Shown here: piece by piece, positions 1 through 6,409 of the stretch
Layout of the letters: each line of letters starts with the position of its first letter
How positions within the stretch are numbered: position 1 is the stretch's first letter
Assembly (NCBI GenBank): GCA_041651175.1
Contig: JBAZJT010000033.1
Coordinates: forward strand, 1-14,078
Direction of reading: 5' to 3'
DNA length: 14,078 nucleotides
DNA from: Elusimicrobiales bacterium
Lineage (GTDB): Bacteria; Elusimicrobiota; Elusimicrobia; Elusimicrobiales; Elusimicrobiaceae
Notes under the pieces: model-generated
The model's input: only the letters and a program-made list of their open reading frames with translations
Told to the model about the DNA's origin: nothing
Database searches by the model: none
Position numbers and translations under genes: made by a program

Positions 1-3
1 ATT

Positions 4-51
4 AAAAAACTGCACGGTTTTTGCGCGCTTGGCGCATTTTCCGTGCAGTTT
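4..51 (-). terminator. Rho-independent terminator, minus strand
   Basis: An 11-bp perfect stem (7-17 pairs with 41-51) encloses an inner 5-bp stem (22-26 with 32-36) across a T-rich internal loop. Read on the minus strand, the outer stem runs straight into six T residues (complement of A4-A9), the intrinsic terminator layout. It would end transcripts coming leftward from the 147-residue cassette gene and any read-through from dnaK. No U-tract follows on the plus strand, so I assign it to the minus strand only. Confidence 0.75.
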
Positions 52-127
52 CAGAGCGTTTCCACACCAATATTATCGCATTTCCCCGACGAGGAATTCA
101 ATAATATCAGAGTTTTTCAGTGGACCC

Positions 128-152
128 TAATTTAGTATCCTGTCCCCATTGG
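128..152. repeat. Left inverted repeat of the cassette
   Basis: This copy ends with CTGTCCCCATTGG (140-152), whose exact reverse complement is at 650-662. Over the full length it matches the right copy at 24 of 25 positions, allowing one 2-base gap. It lies immediately downstream of the stop codon of the 147-residue gene (156-158). Confidence 0.75.
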
Positions 153-155
153 CCC

Positions 156-599
156 TCAAGGGGTCGACTTGGCGGCAAATTCTTTTAAAATATCCTCTCC
201 TATCGCCGTATCTTTCCCCCATAAATCTTTTCGCATTGCCGAAACAGTTTTAATGTAAGAGGCGTGATTAAGGTTTTTTACAAATTCAGCCATTGCCCTT
301 ATTACCTCGTCATTAGCAAAAAGAATACTATGTAGCATTTCAGTTTTTACTTCTTCTTTAAAGTCCTCAACATTTTTCAAATCTTCGCGAAATTGCTGTA
401 CTTTCGCCAGACCTCTTTCGGGGTCAAGAATTGTAAGCATTTGGATTAAAATTGAGCCATATCTTTTCCGTTTCAACTGATGAATATCTTCCTCAACTTC
501 TTTTTTATGCTGGAATCGAGATTGAAAATAAGCCCCAAAAAAACCCCCACCAAAAGCAGTCAATAAAACGACGATGATTTGTAAAACAGTATTTTCCAT
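156..599 (-). CDS. Hypothetical membrane-anchored coiled-coil protein, 147 aa
   Basis: I do not recognise a characterised family. Residues 5-27 form one hydrophobic helix rich in glycine (GGGFFGAYFQ), with almost nothing before it. It is followed by a strongly charged, probably coiled-coil segment (about residues 28-48, HKKEVEEDIHQLKRKR) and then a soluble, mainly helical domain ending in AAKSTP. The likely topology is a single N-terminal membrane anchor with a cytoplasmic domain. The minus-strand start ATG at 599 has an AAGG-type ribosome site about 7 bases upstream. Codon use is AT-rich, unlike every neighbour. Together with the flanking inverted repeats this suggests recent acquisition as a cassette passenger. 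The gene is complete and undamaged, so it is probably expressed. Function is unknown; a toxin or defence role would be guesswork. Confidence 0.7.
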   Translation of the reverse strand: MENTVLQIIVVLLTAFGGGFFGAYFQSRFQHKKEVEEDIHQLKRKRYGSILIQMLTILDPERGLAKVQQFREDLKNVEDFKEEVKTEMLHSILFANDEVIRAMAEFVKNLNHASYIKTVSAMRKDLWGKDTAIGEDILKEFAAKSTP

Positions 600-649
600 T
601 ATGTTGCCTTACTCATTAAAAGCATTCCCCTTTCCTAAATTACAACGTA

Positions 650-676
650 CCAATGGGGACAGTATACTATAAATTA
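650..676. repeat. Right inverted repeat of the cassette
   Basis: CCAATGGGGACAG (650-662) is the exact reverse complement of the inner end of the left repeat. The outer half (AGTATACTATAAATTA) matches the left copy except for one substitution and a 2-base insertion. It lies about 50 bases upstream of the cassette gene start and 20 bases left of the dnaK 3' hairpin. Confidence 0.75.
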
Positions 677-696
677 CATTTCTCCCTGATTTACGA

Positions 697-736
697 CGGA
701 AGCTGTCATCGGACATTTATCCGATGACAGCTTCCG
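697..736 (-). terminator. Perfect 17-bp hairpin after dnaK
   Basis: Positions 697-713 pair without mismatch with 720-736 around the 6-base loop CATTTA. The hairpin begins 12 bases past the dnaK stop codon, the expected place for the end of the hrcA-grpE-dnaK transcript. The minus-strand sequence after it (GTAAATCAGGG) has no U-tract, so it may act as a 3'-end stabiliser or a weak terminator rather than a classical intrinsic one. Confidence 0.65.
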
Positions 737-748
737 GGTTGCTGTTGG

Positions 749-2659
749 TTAATGCTTTTCGTCCACCACTTCGGCGTCTACTATGTCTTCTTTTTTGCCG
801 GAGGCTGCGGCTTCCGGGCCTGCGCTTGCTGTGGCTTCGGGGCCGCTTCCGCCGGTCTGGCCTTGCGGGCCGTTTGCGGCTGCTCCGCCCGCGCTCTGCT
901 GTTGCTGCTGGGCTTGTTTGTAGATGATTTCGCCCAGCTTTTGCGCGGCTTCAAGCGCGGCGTCTTTGGCCTTTTTCATTCTGGCGGCGTCTTCGCTTTT
1001 TAACGCCTCGCGCAGCTCGCCGAGGGCGCGATCTATCGTCAGACGGTCTTCCTGCGGGATTTTGTCGCCGTGTTCCTTGAGCGCCTTTTCGGTCTGGTAG
1101 AGGACGCTGTCGCCTTCGTTTTTGGCTTCCACCTTCTCCTTGTTGGCCTTGTCTGCGTCGGCGAACTGCTCGGCCTGCTTGACGAACTTGTCTATCTCGT
1201 CCTTGCCCAGCTTGTTCGGCGCGGAGATGGTGATATGCTGCTCCTTGTTGGTGCCGAGGTCCTTTGCCAGCACTTTGAGTATGCCGTTGGCGTCTATGTC
1301 AAAGGTAACCTCTATCTGTGGCATGCCGCGCGGGGCGGGGGGAATGCCGTCCAGGTCAAAGCGGCCAAGCGAGACGTTGTCTTTGGCCATGGGCCGCTCG
1401 CCCTGCAGGATATGCACCGTAACCGCCGGCTGATTGTCGGACGCGGTGGAAAACACCTGCTTTTTGCGGACGGGGATGGTCGTGTTGCGCTCTATGAGCT
1501 TTGTGGACACGCCGCCGAGGGTCTCTATGCCCAGCGACAGCGGCGTAACATCCAGCAGCAGCACGTCTTTTACCTCGCCGGTCAGGATGGCGGCCTGCAC
1601 CGCCGCGCCGGAGGCGACGCATTCCATGGGGTCCACGCCGCGCTCCAGCTTTTTACCGACGTGTTCCTCCACGAAACGCTGCACTATCGGCATGCGGGTC
1701 GGGCCGCCGACCAGAATTACGCGGTCTATGTTGTCCATTTTCAGCTTGCCGTCGGTAACGGCGCGGTCTATGGACACGGCGCAGCGCTTTACTATCGGGT
1801 CCACCAGGCTTTCCAGCTTGGCGCGCGAGAATTTAAGCTGGAGATGCTTGGGGCCGCTGGCGTCTGCGGAGATGAAGGGCAGGTTAATCTCGGTCTCCAT
1901 GACGGTGGAAAGCTCTATCTTGGCCTTCTCGCCGGATTCCTTGAGCCGCTGCATCGCCTGCGGGTCTTTTTTTAGATCAACGCCGGTGTCCTTGCGGAAC
2001 TCGTCGCAGATATACTCTATGATGGCGTTGTCCATGTCGGTGCCGCCGAGCTGCGTGTCGCCGGAGGTGGAGATGACGTCAAACGTGCCCTCCTTGCCCA
2101 TCTCCATTATGGTGACGTCCAGCGTGCCGCCACCCAGGTCAAAGACCATTATTTTCTGCTCTTTGCCCGCCTTGTCCACGCCGTAGGCCAGCGCGGCGGC
2201 GGTAGGCTCGTTTACCAGGCGCACAACCTCAAGGCCGGCGATGGTGCCGGCGTCTTTGGTGGCCTGGCGCTGGTTGTCGTTGAAGTAGGCCGGGACGGTG
2301 ATGACCGCCTTTTCCACCTTGTCGCCCAGGAAAGCCTCCGCGTCGCGTTTTACCTTCTGAAGCAGGAAGGCCGAAAGCTGCTGCGGCGTGAACTGCTTGC
2401 CCCGGATATCGTATTTGTGGTCGGTTCCCATCTTGCGCTTGAAGGCGGTTACCGTGCCTTCGGGGTTGGCGACGGCCTGCCGGCGCGCCGGCTCGCCCAC
2501 CAGCATCTGGCCGTCCTTGGTGAAGGCCGTGTAAGACGGGAACGCCTTGCCGCCGATGGAGCTGCCCTCCGCCGACGGGATTATTGTTACGTGACCGCCT
2601 TCCATCACCGCGGCGGCGGTGTTGGAGGTGCCCAGGTCTATGCCTATTATTTTCGCCAT
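749..2659 (-). CDS. dnaK: Chaperone protein DnaK (Hsp70)
   Basis: ATP-dependent cytoplasmic chaperone that binds unfolded segments and works with GrpE and DnaJ. Of 636 residues, the nucleotide-binding domain is about 1-363, with phosphate loops GIDLGTSN (6-13) and DLGGGTLDVT (174-183) and adenosine motif VGGPTRMP (317-324). The linker VLLLD is at 366-370. The substrate-binding beta and helical-lid domains follow, then a disordered Gln/Gly/Ala-rich tail ending in DIVDAEVVDEKH. After KMGTDHKYDIRGKQ (77-89) it lacks the roughly 23-residue insert found in proteobacterial DnaK, so it resembles the shorter Firmicutes-type domain. The start has a strong GGAGGAG site inside the grpE end; the genes are separated by one base. 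No dnaJ follows in this window. A hairpin ends the operon. Confidence 0.98.
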   Translation of the reverse strand: MAKIIGIDLGTSNTAAAVMEGGHVTIIPSAEGSSIGGKAFPSYTAFTKDGQMLVGEPARRQAVANPEGTVTAFKRKMGTDHKYDIRGKQFTPQQLSAFLLQKVKRDAEAFLGDKVEKAVITVPAYFNDNQRQATKDAGTIAGLEVVRLVNEPTAAALAYGVDKAGKEQKIMVFDLGGGTLDVTIMEMGKEGTFDVISTSGDTQLGGTDMDNAIIEYICDEFRKDTGVDLKKDPQAMQRLKESGEKAKIELSTVMETEINLPFISADASGPKHLQLKFSRAKLESLVDPIVKRCAVSIDRAVTDGKLKMDNIDRVILVGGPTRMPIVQRFVEEHVGKKLERGVDPMECVASGAAVQAAILTGEVKDVLLLDVTPLSLGIETLGGVSTKLIERNTTIPVRKKQVFSTASDNQPAVTVHILQGERPMAKDNVSLGRFDLDGIPPAPRGMPQIEVTFDIDANGILKVLAKDLGTNKEQHITISAPNKLGKDEIDKFVKQAEQFADADKANKEKVEAKNEGDSVLYQTEKALKEHGDKIPQEDRLTIDRALGELREALKSEDAARMKKAKDAALEAAQKLGEIIYKQAQQQQQSAGGAAANGPQGQTGGSGPEATASAGPEAAASGKKEDIVDAEVVDEKH

Positions 2660-2660
2660 A

Positions 2661-3170
2661 TCATTTCTCCTCCGCGGGGGGCTGCTCCTGCGGCGCCTCC
2701 CGCTTTTTTCCTATGCAGACTTTGGCGGGAACAATGACTTTCCCGCAGCAGGTAAATCCTTTCGCGGCCTCTTCTATGACGAGGCCGTCCTTGTCGTCCC
2801 CGCAGTCCAATGCGGCCAGGACCTCGTGGCGCATCGGGTCGTAGGGCTTGCCGACGCAGTCCATAACCTCCACATTCTCGCCGGCGAAAACCTTTTCAAA
2901 CTCCTTGAACACCAGCTCCAGCCCCTTGCGCAGCTCGCCGGTGTCCTGTTTGTCCAGATGGGACTTGGCTTTGAGCATCGTCTCGTACACCGGCAGCAGC
3001 TGCAGCAGCATTTGCTGCCGCCCGAAGGCCACCAGTTCCGGCTTTTCGCGGTCCACGCGCTTGCGGTAATTTTCAAAATCCGCTTTCAGCCGGATAAGCT
3101 GGTCGTAATAATCCTCCTGCGGGGCGGTTTGCTCCGGCTGGGTTTCGGGCTCGGTTTCTTTCTTTTTCAT
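2661..3170 (-). CDS. grpE: Nucleotide exchange factor GrpE
   Basis: GrpE releases ADP from DnaK and resets the chaperone cycle; it acts as a cytoplasmic dimer. The 169-residue protein has an acidic disordered head (1-20), a long helix carrying the family motif LKADFENYRKR (28-38), and a C-terminal beta domain with GKPYDPMRHEVL (107-118) and a GKVIVPAKVCIGK strand near 143-155, the region that contacts DnaK. Length is normal or slightly short. Its ATG overlaps the hrcA stop as ATGA, so translation is probably coupled. Four cysteines (105, 123, 141, 142), plus C152, are more than usual for the family; no meaning can be assigned from sequence. Confidence 0.96.
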   Translation of the reverse strand: MKKKETEPETQPEQTAPQEDYYDQLIRLKADFENYRKRVDREKPELVAFGRQQMLLQLLPVYETMLKAKSHLDKQDTGELRKGLELVFKEFEKVFAGENVEVMDCVGKPYDPMRHEVLAALDCGDDKDGLVIEEAAKGFTCCGKVIVPAKVCIGKKREAPQEQPPAEEK

Positions 3171-4282
3171 TTGCGGCTCCTCTTGCGCGGCTCGTCATAC
3201 TCCAGGGGGATGATTTTGCTCTCCGGCGCGAGCATGTCCTCCCAGTGCGAGATGGTGGTTTCCACAACCTCGCCGATGAAATTCACCAGCGATATCATGC
3301 GCGGATACTCCATATACTTGGGGCCGATGATGCCGACCATGCCCATCACCCGCTCGCCCGCGCGGTAGGGGCAGGTTATCATGCTAAAGCCGCGCAGCTC
3401 CTTAAGCTCGTTTTCCGCGCCGATGGCGATATCCACATGCCGCTCCCCGGAGGAAAGCGAGCGCATTTTTTCTTCCATCAGCCCGGCGAGGCGGCGGCGC
3501 TCCTCCATAAGCCCGATGGCGCCGGTCATGCCGGAAAAATCAAGCTGGCCCATGCCTTCAAGATAAAACTCGCTTTCCTGGGCGGAGCGCTGCTCCACAT
3601 CCTCCAGGAAACGCCGGGCAAGGTCGGCTACGTCGCGCAGCTCGGAGCTGTCCTCGTTAAGATGCTGCCACAGCCTGCGCTTTGCCTCGCGTAGCGGCAG
3701 GCCGGAGACTTCCTGATTCAGAAAAGCCGCCAGCAGCCGCAGCCGGCGCGGGTGAATCTCGTAATTGAGCTTAACCGGCAAATGGCGCACGTTGCCGGAA
3801 TCGGTTACCATCACCGCCAGTATCGCGCCGGGGCCCAGCGGTATGAAATCCAGCCGGACGACATTCTGCTCTGCCACTGGCGACGAGAAAGCAAACCCCG
3901 CCGAATGCGACAGCGACGCCAGCATCCGGGAAGTCTGCGCCAGAAGAGTGTCCATCTCGTCCATACGGCTGTCATACTCGCGCTGTATGGATTCCTTTTC
4001 TTTCAGCGCGACGGCCTGCATCCCCGCCAGATAGTCAACATAGGCGCGGTACGCCTTGTCCGTCGGTACCCGCCCGCCGGAAGTATGCTCCTGATGAAGC
4101 AGGCCTTCATCTTCCAGCTTTTTCATGATATTGCGCACCGTCGCGCTGGAGACGCCCATCTTCGCCTTTTTGGCTATCATATCGGAGCTTACGGGGCGCT
4201 TGGTCTGCGCGAATTCCTGAACAATCCAGCGGAGGATTTTATCCTCGCGCTCCTTGGCCGTTTCCGGTTTCAGTATTCTCAT
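3167..4282 (-). CDS. hrcA: Heat-inducible transcription repressor HrcA
   Basis: HrcA is the DNA-binding repressor of class I heat-shock genes; it binds CIRCE operators and needs GroEL for proper folding. The 371-residue protein has an N-terminal winged helix-turn-helix (about 10-76), including SSATVRNIM (45-53) in the recognition region and SGGRVPT (68-74) in the wing. A GAF-like/dimerisation region makes up the rest, and the tail is basic (PRKRSRK). It is the first gene of hrcA-grpE-dnaK and overlaps grpE by 4 bases. Only two bases separate its ATG from a CIRCE-like operator, so autoregulation is very likely. The only Shine-Dalgarno match (AAGGA, 4296-4300) sits in the operator spacer, 13 bases from the ATG, which suggests low translation of the repressor. 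Confidence 0.96.
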   Translation of the reverse strand: MRILKPETAKEREDKILRWIVQEFAQTKRPVSSDMIAKKAKMGVSSATVRNIMKKLEDEGLLHQEHTSGGRVPTDKAYRAYVDYLAGMQAVALKEKESIQREYDSRMDEMDTLLAQTSRMLASLSHSAGFAFSSPVAEQNVVRLDFIPLGPGAILAVMVTDSGNVRHLPVKLNYEIHPRRLRLLAAFLNQEVSGLPLREAKRRLWQHLNEDSSELRDVADLARRFLEDVEQRSAQESEFYLEGMGQLDFSGMTGAIGLMEERRRLAGLMEEKMRSLSSGERHVDIAIGAENELKELRGFSMITCPYRAGERVMGMVGIIGPKYMEYPRMISLVNFIGEVVETTISHWEDMLAPESKIIPLEYDEPRKRSRK

Positions 4283-4284
4283 AA

Positions 4285-4311
4285 TTAGCAGTCAGTCCTT
4301 ATGACTGCTAG
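4285..4311 (-). promoter_or_regulatory. CIRCE-like HrcA operator with symmetric base change
   Basis: On the plus strand TTAGCAGTC (4285-4293), a 9-base spacer and GACTGCTAG (4303-4311) form the CIRCE layout. The classical consensus is TTAGCACTC-N9-GAGTGCTAA. Here arm position 7 is C to G and the partner base G to C, so symmetry is kept; the outermost base of the right arm is G instead of A. It covers the predicted start of hrcA transcription, as expected for repression by HrcA. Confidence 0.88.
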
Positions 4312-4312
4312 T

Positions 4313-4341
4313 ATTATAGCCCAAAAAAACATTCTTGTCAA
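4313..4341 (-). promoter_or_regulatory. Consensus sigma-70 promoter of hrcA-grpE-dnaK
   Basis: Read on the minus strand, TTGACA (4341-4336), a 17-base spacer containing a run of seven T, and TATAAT (4318-4313) match the consensus at all 12 positions. Transcription should start near 4306, inside the CIRCE, leaving a leader of about 24 bases. A perfect promoter held down by an overlapping repressor is the usual class I heat-shock design. Confidence 0.9.
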
Positions 4342-4404
4342 TTCCCATGAGAGAGCGCTAGTTATGAATCCTTGCACCCGTGCCGCATATTTAGGTATGG
4401 TGTA

Positions 4405-4410
4405 TATAAT
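4405..4410 (+). promoter_or_regulatory. Possible -10 element for the DUF47-pit genes
   Basis: TATAAT at 4405-4410, with TG at 4401-4402 just upstream, would start transcription about 12 bases before the DUF47 gene. No good -35 hexamer lies 16-18 bases upstream; TTGCAC at 4372-4377 is too far (27-base spacer). It may be an extended-type or activator-dependent promoter. I see no Pho-box direct repeats. Confidence 0.4.
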
Positions 4411-4429
4411 CTTTCGGCAGGAGAGCGCC

Positions 4430-5056
4430 ATGCAATTCAATCTTATTCCCAAGGAAGAGCAGTTTTTTGATTTGTTTGACGAGCAGGCCGCCAATCTGGT
4501 CAGGGCGGCGCAATGCCTGTCGGAGGCTGCCAGGGGCGGCGGCAATTGCGACGCCGTCATCAAAAAAATCCGCGAGATTGAGCATGAAGCCGACACCGTG
4601 GCCCATGAAATCACCAATATGCTCAACCGCACTTTTATTACCCCGTTTGACCGGGAGGATATTCTGTCCCTGGCCAACAAGCTGGATGATGTCGTGGACA
4701 GGATGCACGCGCTGGTAACCCGGCTGATGCTTTATAAGGTGTCGCTGCCGGACAATGACCTGCTTTTGTTCGCGGATATTCTGGAGCAGTGCGCCGGCAC
4801 CATAGTCAAGGCGGTGGGCGCGCTGCGCGACAGCTCGCGTAACAGCCGTATCATGGATTACTGCATAGAACTCAACCGCCTGGAAAATATGGGCGACGTG
4901 CTGCGCGAGCAGGTCATCGGACGGCTGTTTGAAAACGCGCGCGACGCCGTGGACATAATCAAGCGCAAGGAAATATACGAGATAGCCGAGAATGCCATAG
5001 ACGAATGCGAGCATGCCGCCAAACTGGTGGAATCCATAGTGGTAAAACACGGGTGA
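4430..5056 (+). CDS. DUF47/PhoU-like Pit accessory protein
   Basis: A 208-residue all-helical protein of the DUF47 family (PhoU-like), which commonly accompanies Pit phosphate transporters and is thought to modulate them at the cytoplasmic face. Visible family motifs are IREIEHEAD (48-55), a likely metal-binding E-x-x-x-D helix, TFITPFDRED (68-77) and LDDVVD (85-90). A second half repeats the helical pattern, with LNRLENMGD and the C-terminal DECEHAAKLVE. I chose the ATG at 4430 because AGGAG lies 7 bases upstream and the protein then starts at the usual MQFNLIPKEEQFF. Longer in-frame starts from 4301 on overlap the divergent promoter region and lack a ribosome site. It ends 4 bases before pit, so the two are one operon. 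Confidence 0.92.
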   Translation: MQFNLIPKEEQFFDLFDEQAANLVRAAQCLSEAARGGGNCDAVIKKIREIEHEADTVAHEITNMLNRTFITPFDREDILSLANKLDDVVDRMHALVTRLMLYKVSLPDNDLLLFADILEQCAGTIVKAVGALRDSSRNSRIMDYCIELNRLENMGDVLREQVIGRLFENARDAVDIIKRKEIYEIAENAIDECEHAAKLVESIVVKHG

Positions 5057-5060
5057 ACAA

Positions 5061-6056
5061 ATGACGGCCACGTTGATATTCCTTATCTTGCTTGCGCTGT
5101 TTTTTGATTTTCTAAACGGCTTTCACGACGCCGCCAATTCCATAGCGACCGTGGTTTCAACGCGGGTGTTAAGCCCGCGCTACGCCGTCATCTGGGCGGC
5201 GTTTTTCAATTTCGTGGCGTTTATGGTGTTCAAGCATCACGTTGCCAACACCATCGGCAGGGGGATAGTGGACATCTCCGTGGTGGATACCAATGTCATA
5301 CTGGCCACGCTTATCGGCGCGTGCGCGTGGAATATCATCACCTGGTATTACGGCCTGCCGACAAGCTCCTCTCACGCGCTGATGGGCGGGCTGGCGGGCG
5401 CGGCTTTCGTGAAGGCGGGGACAGGCTCTCTTGTGATGGGCGGGATTTCAAAGACGCTGGCCTTCATGATAATCTCGCCGGTGCTGGGGCTTATTCTCGG
5501 CGTGGCGGTGGGGCTGGTGGTGATGTGGACATTGCGCCGCAAAGCCCCCGGCCAGGTAGACGGCTGGTTCAGGAAAGGGCAGCTTCTCTCCGCCGCAGCC
5601 TACAGCCTGGGGCACGGCGGCAACGACGCGCAGAAGACGATGGGCATCATCTCGGTCCTGCTGTTCAGCCAGGGGCTGCTGGGCAAGGAATTTTATGTTC
5701 CCGGCTGGGTCGCCATGGCCTGCTATGCGGCGATGGCGCTGGGCACGCTTTCCGGCGGGTGGCGCATTGTCAAGACAATGGGCCAGAAAGTGGCCAAGCT
5801 GCGTCCCGTGGACGGTTTTTGCGCCGAATTCGGCGCGGCTTCCACTTTATATATAGCTTCCGCCTTCGGTGCGCCGGTAAGCACCACGCATACCATCACG
5901 GGCGCGATAATGGGTGTAGGCTCGCTCAGGCGGATTACGGCGGTGCGCTGGGGCGTGGCCGGCAGCATAATATGGGCGTGGATATTCACCATACCCGCCG
6001 CCGCCGCGATATCGGCCATCGCGTATTTCGGCTGCGTCCTGGCAGGGGTGCAGTAG
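5061..6056 (+). CDS. pit: Inorganic phosphate transporter, Pit family
   Basis: Low-affinity inner-membrane phosphate (metal-phosphate) symporter. The 331-residue protein is almost wholly hydrophobic, with about ten membrane segments. The two inverted family signatures are present: DFLNGFHDAANS (16-27) in the first half and GHGGNDAQKTMG (184-195) in the second. The accessory motifs GLPTSSSHALMGG and GAPVSTTHTITGA (near 270-282) are the paired re-entrant segments typical of Pit. The length matches the short Pit subtype that travels with DUF47, and no central hydrophilic loop is inserted. The ribosome site is only weak (GGGTGA overlapping the previous stop), so translation probably depends on the upstream gene. 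No phosphate-regulon operator is visible. Confidence 0.96.
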   Translation: MTATLIFLILLALFFDFLNGFHDAANSIATVVSTRVLSPRYAVIWAAFFNFVAFMVFKHHVANTIGRGIVDISVVDTNVILATLIGACAWNIITWYYGLPTSSSHALMGGLAGAAFVKAGTGSLVMGGISKTLAFMIISPVLGLILGVAVGLVVMWTLRRKAPGQVDGWFRKGQLLSAAAYSLGHGGNDAQKTMGIISVLLFSQGLLGKEFYVPGWVAMACYAAMALGTLSGGWRIVKTMGQKVAKLRPVDGFCAEFGAASTLYIASAFGAPVSTTHTITGAIMGVGSLRRITAVRWGVAGSIIWAWIFTIPAAAAISAIAYFGCVLAGVQ

Positions 6057-6062
6057 AAACGC

Positions 6063-6093
6063 TTGATTTATATTACACAGGTTTTGCTATAAT
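6063..6093 (+). promoter_or_regulatory. Extended -10 promoter upstream of the 54-aa gene
   Basis: TATAAT (6088-6093) is preceded by TG one base earlier (TGC-TATAAT), an extended -10 element. TTGATT (6063-6068) is a fair -35 at a long 19-base spacing. It lies just after the pit stop codon and predicts a start near 6100, giving a leader of about 110 bases before the small gene. Confidence 0.65.
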
Positions 6094-6107
6094 ATCCTCA
6101 ACAGGAG

Positions 6108-6127
6108 GTTCCTGCCTGGGCAGGAAC
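6108..6127 (+). other. Hairpin at the 5' end of the small-gene leader
   Basis: GTTCCTGC (6108-6115) pairs with GCAGGAAC (6120-6127) around the loop CTGG. There is no U-tract after it on the plus strand. It may be the 3' end structure of pit, the 5'-protecting hairpin of the transcript from 6088-6093, or both. Confidence 0.5.
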
Positions 6128-6135
6128 AGATTAAA

Positions 6136-6198
6136 AAGAGCATTCGCTAAGCCGCAGCCTTGTATGGCGGCAATGAAGCCGCTTCGTTTCCAGCTCTT
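6136..6198 (+). promoter_or_regulatory. Foldable three-way leader before the 54-aa gene
   Basis: AAGAGC (6136-6141) can pair with GCTCTT (6193-6198), closing a loop that holds two more hairpins: GCCGC/GCGGC (6151-6155 with 6167-6171) and GAAGC/GCTTC (6175-6179 with 6181-6185, tight loop). The closing strand directly abuts the Shine-Dalgarno AGGAGAG (6199-6205), so folding could affect translation. It does not match a riboswitch class I can recall. Confidence 0.35.
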
Positions 6199-6211
6199 AG
6201 GAGAGACCATA

Positions 6212-6376
6212 ATGCCCGTAGAAAGAACAGAGTATAAGGGAAACCCGCTGATTGTCCTCAAGCGCAACGAGGAGGATAAATATCCTTTCTCCTTCGGCGT
6301 CGGGAAAGCGCGCCTTATTCTCGAGAACATAAAAGAGATAGAGAAGTTCGTGTCGGAAAACGAAAAGCAGGGTTGA
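6212..6376 (+). CDS. Small conserved-looking protein, 54 aa
   Basis: The 54-residue protein begins MPVERTEYKGNPLIVLKR and ends in a charged helix (LILENIKEIEKFVSENEKQG). The centre (KYPFSFGVGKARLIL) joins an aromatic/Gly strand to this amphipathic helix, so a compact beta-beta-alpha fold is likely. There is no signal peptide or membrane segment. I chose the ATG at 6212 because AGGAG lies about 8 bases upstream. The much longer open frame running back into pit is a shadow. The pattern 'FSFG-x-x-KA-x-x-IL-x-x-I-x-x-I-x-x-FV' resembles small uncharacterised proteins I recall from Elusimicrobia and Deltaproteobacteria; that is memory, not a search. It has its own promoter and leader. Function unknown. 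Confidence 0.8.
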   Translation: MPVERTEYKGNPLIVLKRNEEDKYPFSFGVGKARLILENIKEIEKFVSENEKQG

Positions 6377-6409
6377 ACCCGTAAACCCGTAAATTGCAGT
6401 TTGCAGCGA

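Larger units (their letters stand above)
128..676. mobile_element. Inverted-repeat-bounded AT-rich one-gene cassette
   Basis: Imperfect inverted repeats (128-152 and 650-676) flank a single minus-strand gene. Base composition changes sharply: 181-300 is about 38% GC by hand count, while a dnaK stretch (2041-2100) is about 67%. There is no transposase inside and no convincing target-site duplication at the edges. The layout suggests a non-autonomous or passenger-carrying element sitting between dnaK and the terminator at 4-51. Similar 'GGGGACAGTATAC' end sequences occur near IS200-like/REP-associated Y1 transposases in other bacteria; that link is from memory and is inference here. Movement is not shown by the sequence alone. 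Confidence 0.5.

Noticed and set aside
70..107. ATATTAT/ATAATAT inverted repeat left of the cassette
   Set aside because: Only 7 bases of A/T with a 24-base gap; expected by chance and not linked to any gene.
1070..1975. 301-codon open frame antisense to dnaK
   Set aside because: It lies wholly within dnaK on the other strand, has no ribosome site and no family-like sequence; long antisense frames are expected in GC-rich genes.
4312..4429. Pho box upstream of the DUF47-pit genes
   Set aside because: No pair of CTGTCAT-like direct repeats at 11-base spacing is present in the intergenic region.
4301..4429. Longer start for the DUF47 protein (43 extra codons)
   Set aside because: The extension overlaps the CIRCE and the hrcA promoter and has no ribosome site, while ATG 4430 has AGGAG and the family-typical N-terminus.
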